Below are positions 63,044 through 64,000 of a stretch of 64,000 nt of DNA, in pieces. The DNA comes from Herbaspirillum frisingense GSF30 (lineage in GTDB: Bacteria; Pseudomonadota; Gammaproteobacteria; Burkholderiales; Burkholderiaceae_D), in NCBI RefSeq assembly GCF_000300975.2, contig NZ_AEEC02000005.1, positions 124,001 through 188,000 on the forward strand, given 5' to 3'. The first letter of the stretch is position 1. Every line of letters starts with the position of its first letter. The notes under the pieces were generated by a model that saw only the letters and a program-made list of their open reading frames with translations, ran no database searches and was not told the DNA's origin. Both the position numbers and the translations under genes were made by a program.

Positions 63044-64000
63044 ATGAGCAACCCGTACCACGAAAATCGCCGACGATCGGTCGACCTGAGCAACTGCGAC
63101 CGGGAGCCGATCCACATCCCCGGTTCCATCCAGAGCCACGGCGCCCTGCTGTGCTTCACGCCGGATGGCCGCCTCGCTTCGCGCAGCGCCAACGCCGATG
63201 CCCTGCTTGGCGCGCTGCCCGCGCCGGGCGCCCCCCTGGGCGAACACCACCTGGATGCCGGCGCCCGCGCAGTGATCCACAGCGCGCTGGAAGACAAGCA
63301 TGGCTATGTCGATTCGCGCATGATCACCCTGCCGTCCGGCGCCTTCGATCTGGTGACCCACAAGTCCGAGGGCGTGCTGATCGCCGAATTCGAGAAACGC
63401 CCGGCCGATGCACTGTCGCTGGACGCCTTCGCCCTGGCGGCGCACCAGGCCATCCAGCGCATCCAGCGCCAGCAAGGCGTGGAAGACCTGCTGACCCTGG
63501 CCGTGGACGAGATCGCCCGCATCACCGGATTCGACCGGGTGATGGCCTACCGCTTCCTGCATGACGATAGCGGCGAGGTCGTTGCCGAGCACAAGCGCGA
63601 AGACCTCGAACCCTTCCTCGGCCAGCGCTATCCGGCCAGCGACATCCCGGCCCAGGCGCGACGCCTGTACGTGATCAACCCGATCCGCCTGATCGCCGAT
63701 GTCCAGGCGCCCACGGTGGCGCTGGAGCCTGATCTCAATCCCCTGACCGGGCGGCCGCTGGACCTCAGTCACAGCATGCTGCGCAGCGTCTCGCCGGTAC
63801 ACATCGAATACCTGAGCAACATGGGCGTGGGCGCCTCGATGAGCCTGTCCATCGTCATCGGCGACCGGCTGTGGGGACTCATTGCCTGCCATCACATGAG
63901 TGCCCACCTGGTACCGCACGCGGTGCGCATGTCCTGCCAGTTGCTGGCGCAGTTCGTCAGCGCCCTGGTCGAGCGCAACCTCAATGGCGAACGCGCCCGG
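63044..64000 (+). CDS. bphP: Bacteriophytochrome, N-terminal part (partial)
   Basis: The first 319 codons of a bacteriophytochrome; it continues past the window end and no stop is seen. The biliverdin-attachment cysteine Cys18 lies in LSNCDREPIHIPGSIQSHG, the PAS domain covers ~10-120, and the GAF domain from ~140 has FDRVMAYRF, RYPASDIPAQARRLYVINP, DLSHSMLRSVSPVHIEYLSNMGV and LIACHHMSAHLVPHAVR, i.e. the chromophore-pocket aspartate-Ile-Pro and histidines. It should sense red/far-red light through a biliverdin photoswitch. The output domain (kinase or other) is outside the window. Confidence 0.95.
   Translation, partial: MSNPYHENRRRSVDLSNCDREPIHIPGSIQSHGALLCFTPDGRLASRSANADALLGALPAPGAPLGEHHLDAGARAVIHSALEDKHGYVDSRMITLPSGAFDLVTHKSEGVLIAEFEKRPADALSLDAFALAAHQAIQRIQRQQGVEDLLTLAVDEIARITGFDRVMAYRFLHDDSGEVVAEHKREDLEPFLGQRYPASDIPAQARRLYVINPIRLIADVQAPTVALEPDLNPLTGRPLDLSHSMLRSVSPVHIEYLSNMGVGASMSLSIVIGDRLWGLIACHHMSAHLVPHAVRMSCQLLAQFVSALVERNLNGERAR

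Overview
The window looks like chromosomal DNA of a GC-rich betaproteobacterium, most likely Oxalobacteraceae and probably Herbaspirillum or a close relative. This is inferred from gene content (RegB/RegA, bo3 oxidase, bacteriophytochrome, Liv transporter, NodT-type efflux) and protein style, not from a marker gene. Genes are densely packed with many 4-bp ATGA or TGATG overlaps. No rRNA, tRNA, insertion sequence or CRISPR array was seen.

Layout. 1-4622: a biotin operon (3' end of bioB, a BioI-like cytochrome P450, bioF, bioA, bioD). 4600-6908: an unknown protein and a LOV-domain sensor kinase. 7068-11709: a Liv-type ABC importer with fused LivH-LivM. 11837-18850: regA, regB, a SURF1 gene and cyoDCBA, read leftward as cyoABCD-surf1-regB-regA, so oxidase structural genes, assembly factor and redox regulators form one block. 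19011-26305: MFS carrier, zinc-ribbon metalloprotease, YciI protein, a fluoride riboswitch in front of a CLC-F-type antiporter, a solo XRE gene, a DUF296 protein and a BrnTA toxin-antitoxin pair. 26460-31733: a non-canonical chemosensory-type operon (membrane CheA-like HPt kinase, receptor stub, two CheX-like proteins, CheY). 32154-36384: SDR, a small hydrophilic protein, a phospholipase D/VTT fusion and an EEP hydrolase. 36444-41393: small membrane protein, TetR regulator with an apparent ATT start, second signal peptidase I, CaiB-type CoA transferase diverging from an HTH-fused citrate synthase. 41522-49777: a three-gene RND efflux system followed by a CusRS-like two-component system and preceded by a CusR-type box. 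49896-55477: bestrophin, HicAB, GhrA-like reductase plus VOC protein, tandem Usp, PepSY membrane protein. 55936-57761: a compact PAAR - candidate effector - two immunity-like genes module. 57778-64000: a 1275-residue multi-PAS hybrid kinase, an unknown protein and the start of a bacteriophytochrome.

Main themes are respiration and redox control, light sensing (LOV and phytochrome), signalling modules, ion and drug export, and small conflict systems (BrnTA, HicAB, PAAR effector). The best candidates for something little described are the PAAR-effector-duplicated-immunity module, the CheA/CheX/CheY operon in which two proteins share the same C-terminal peptide, and the HTH-citrate synthase with a palindrome in its divergent promoter.
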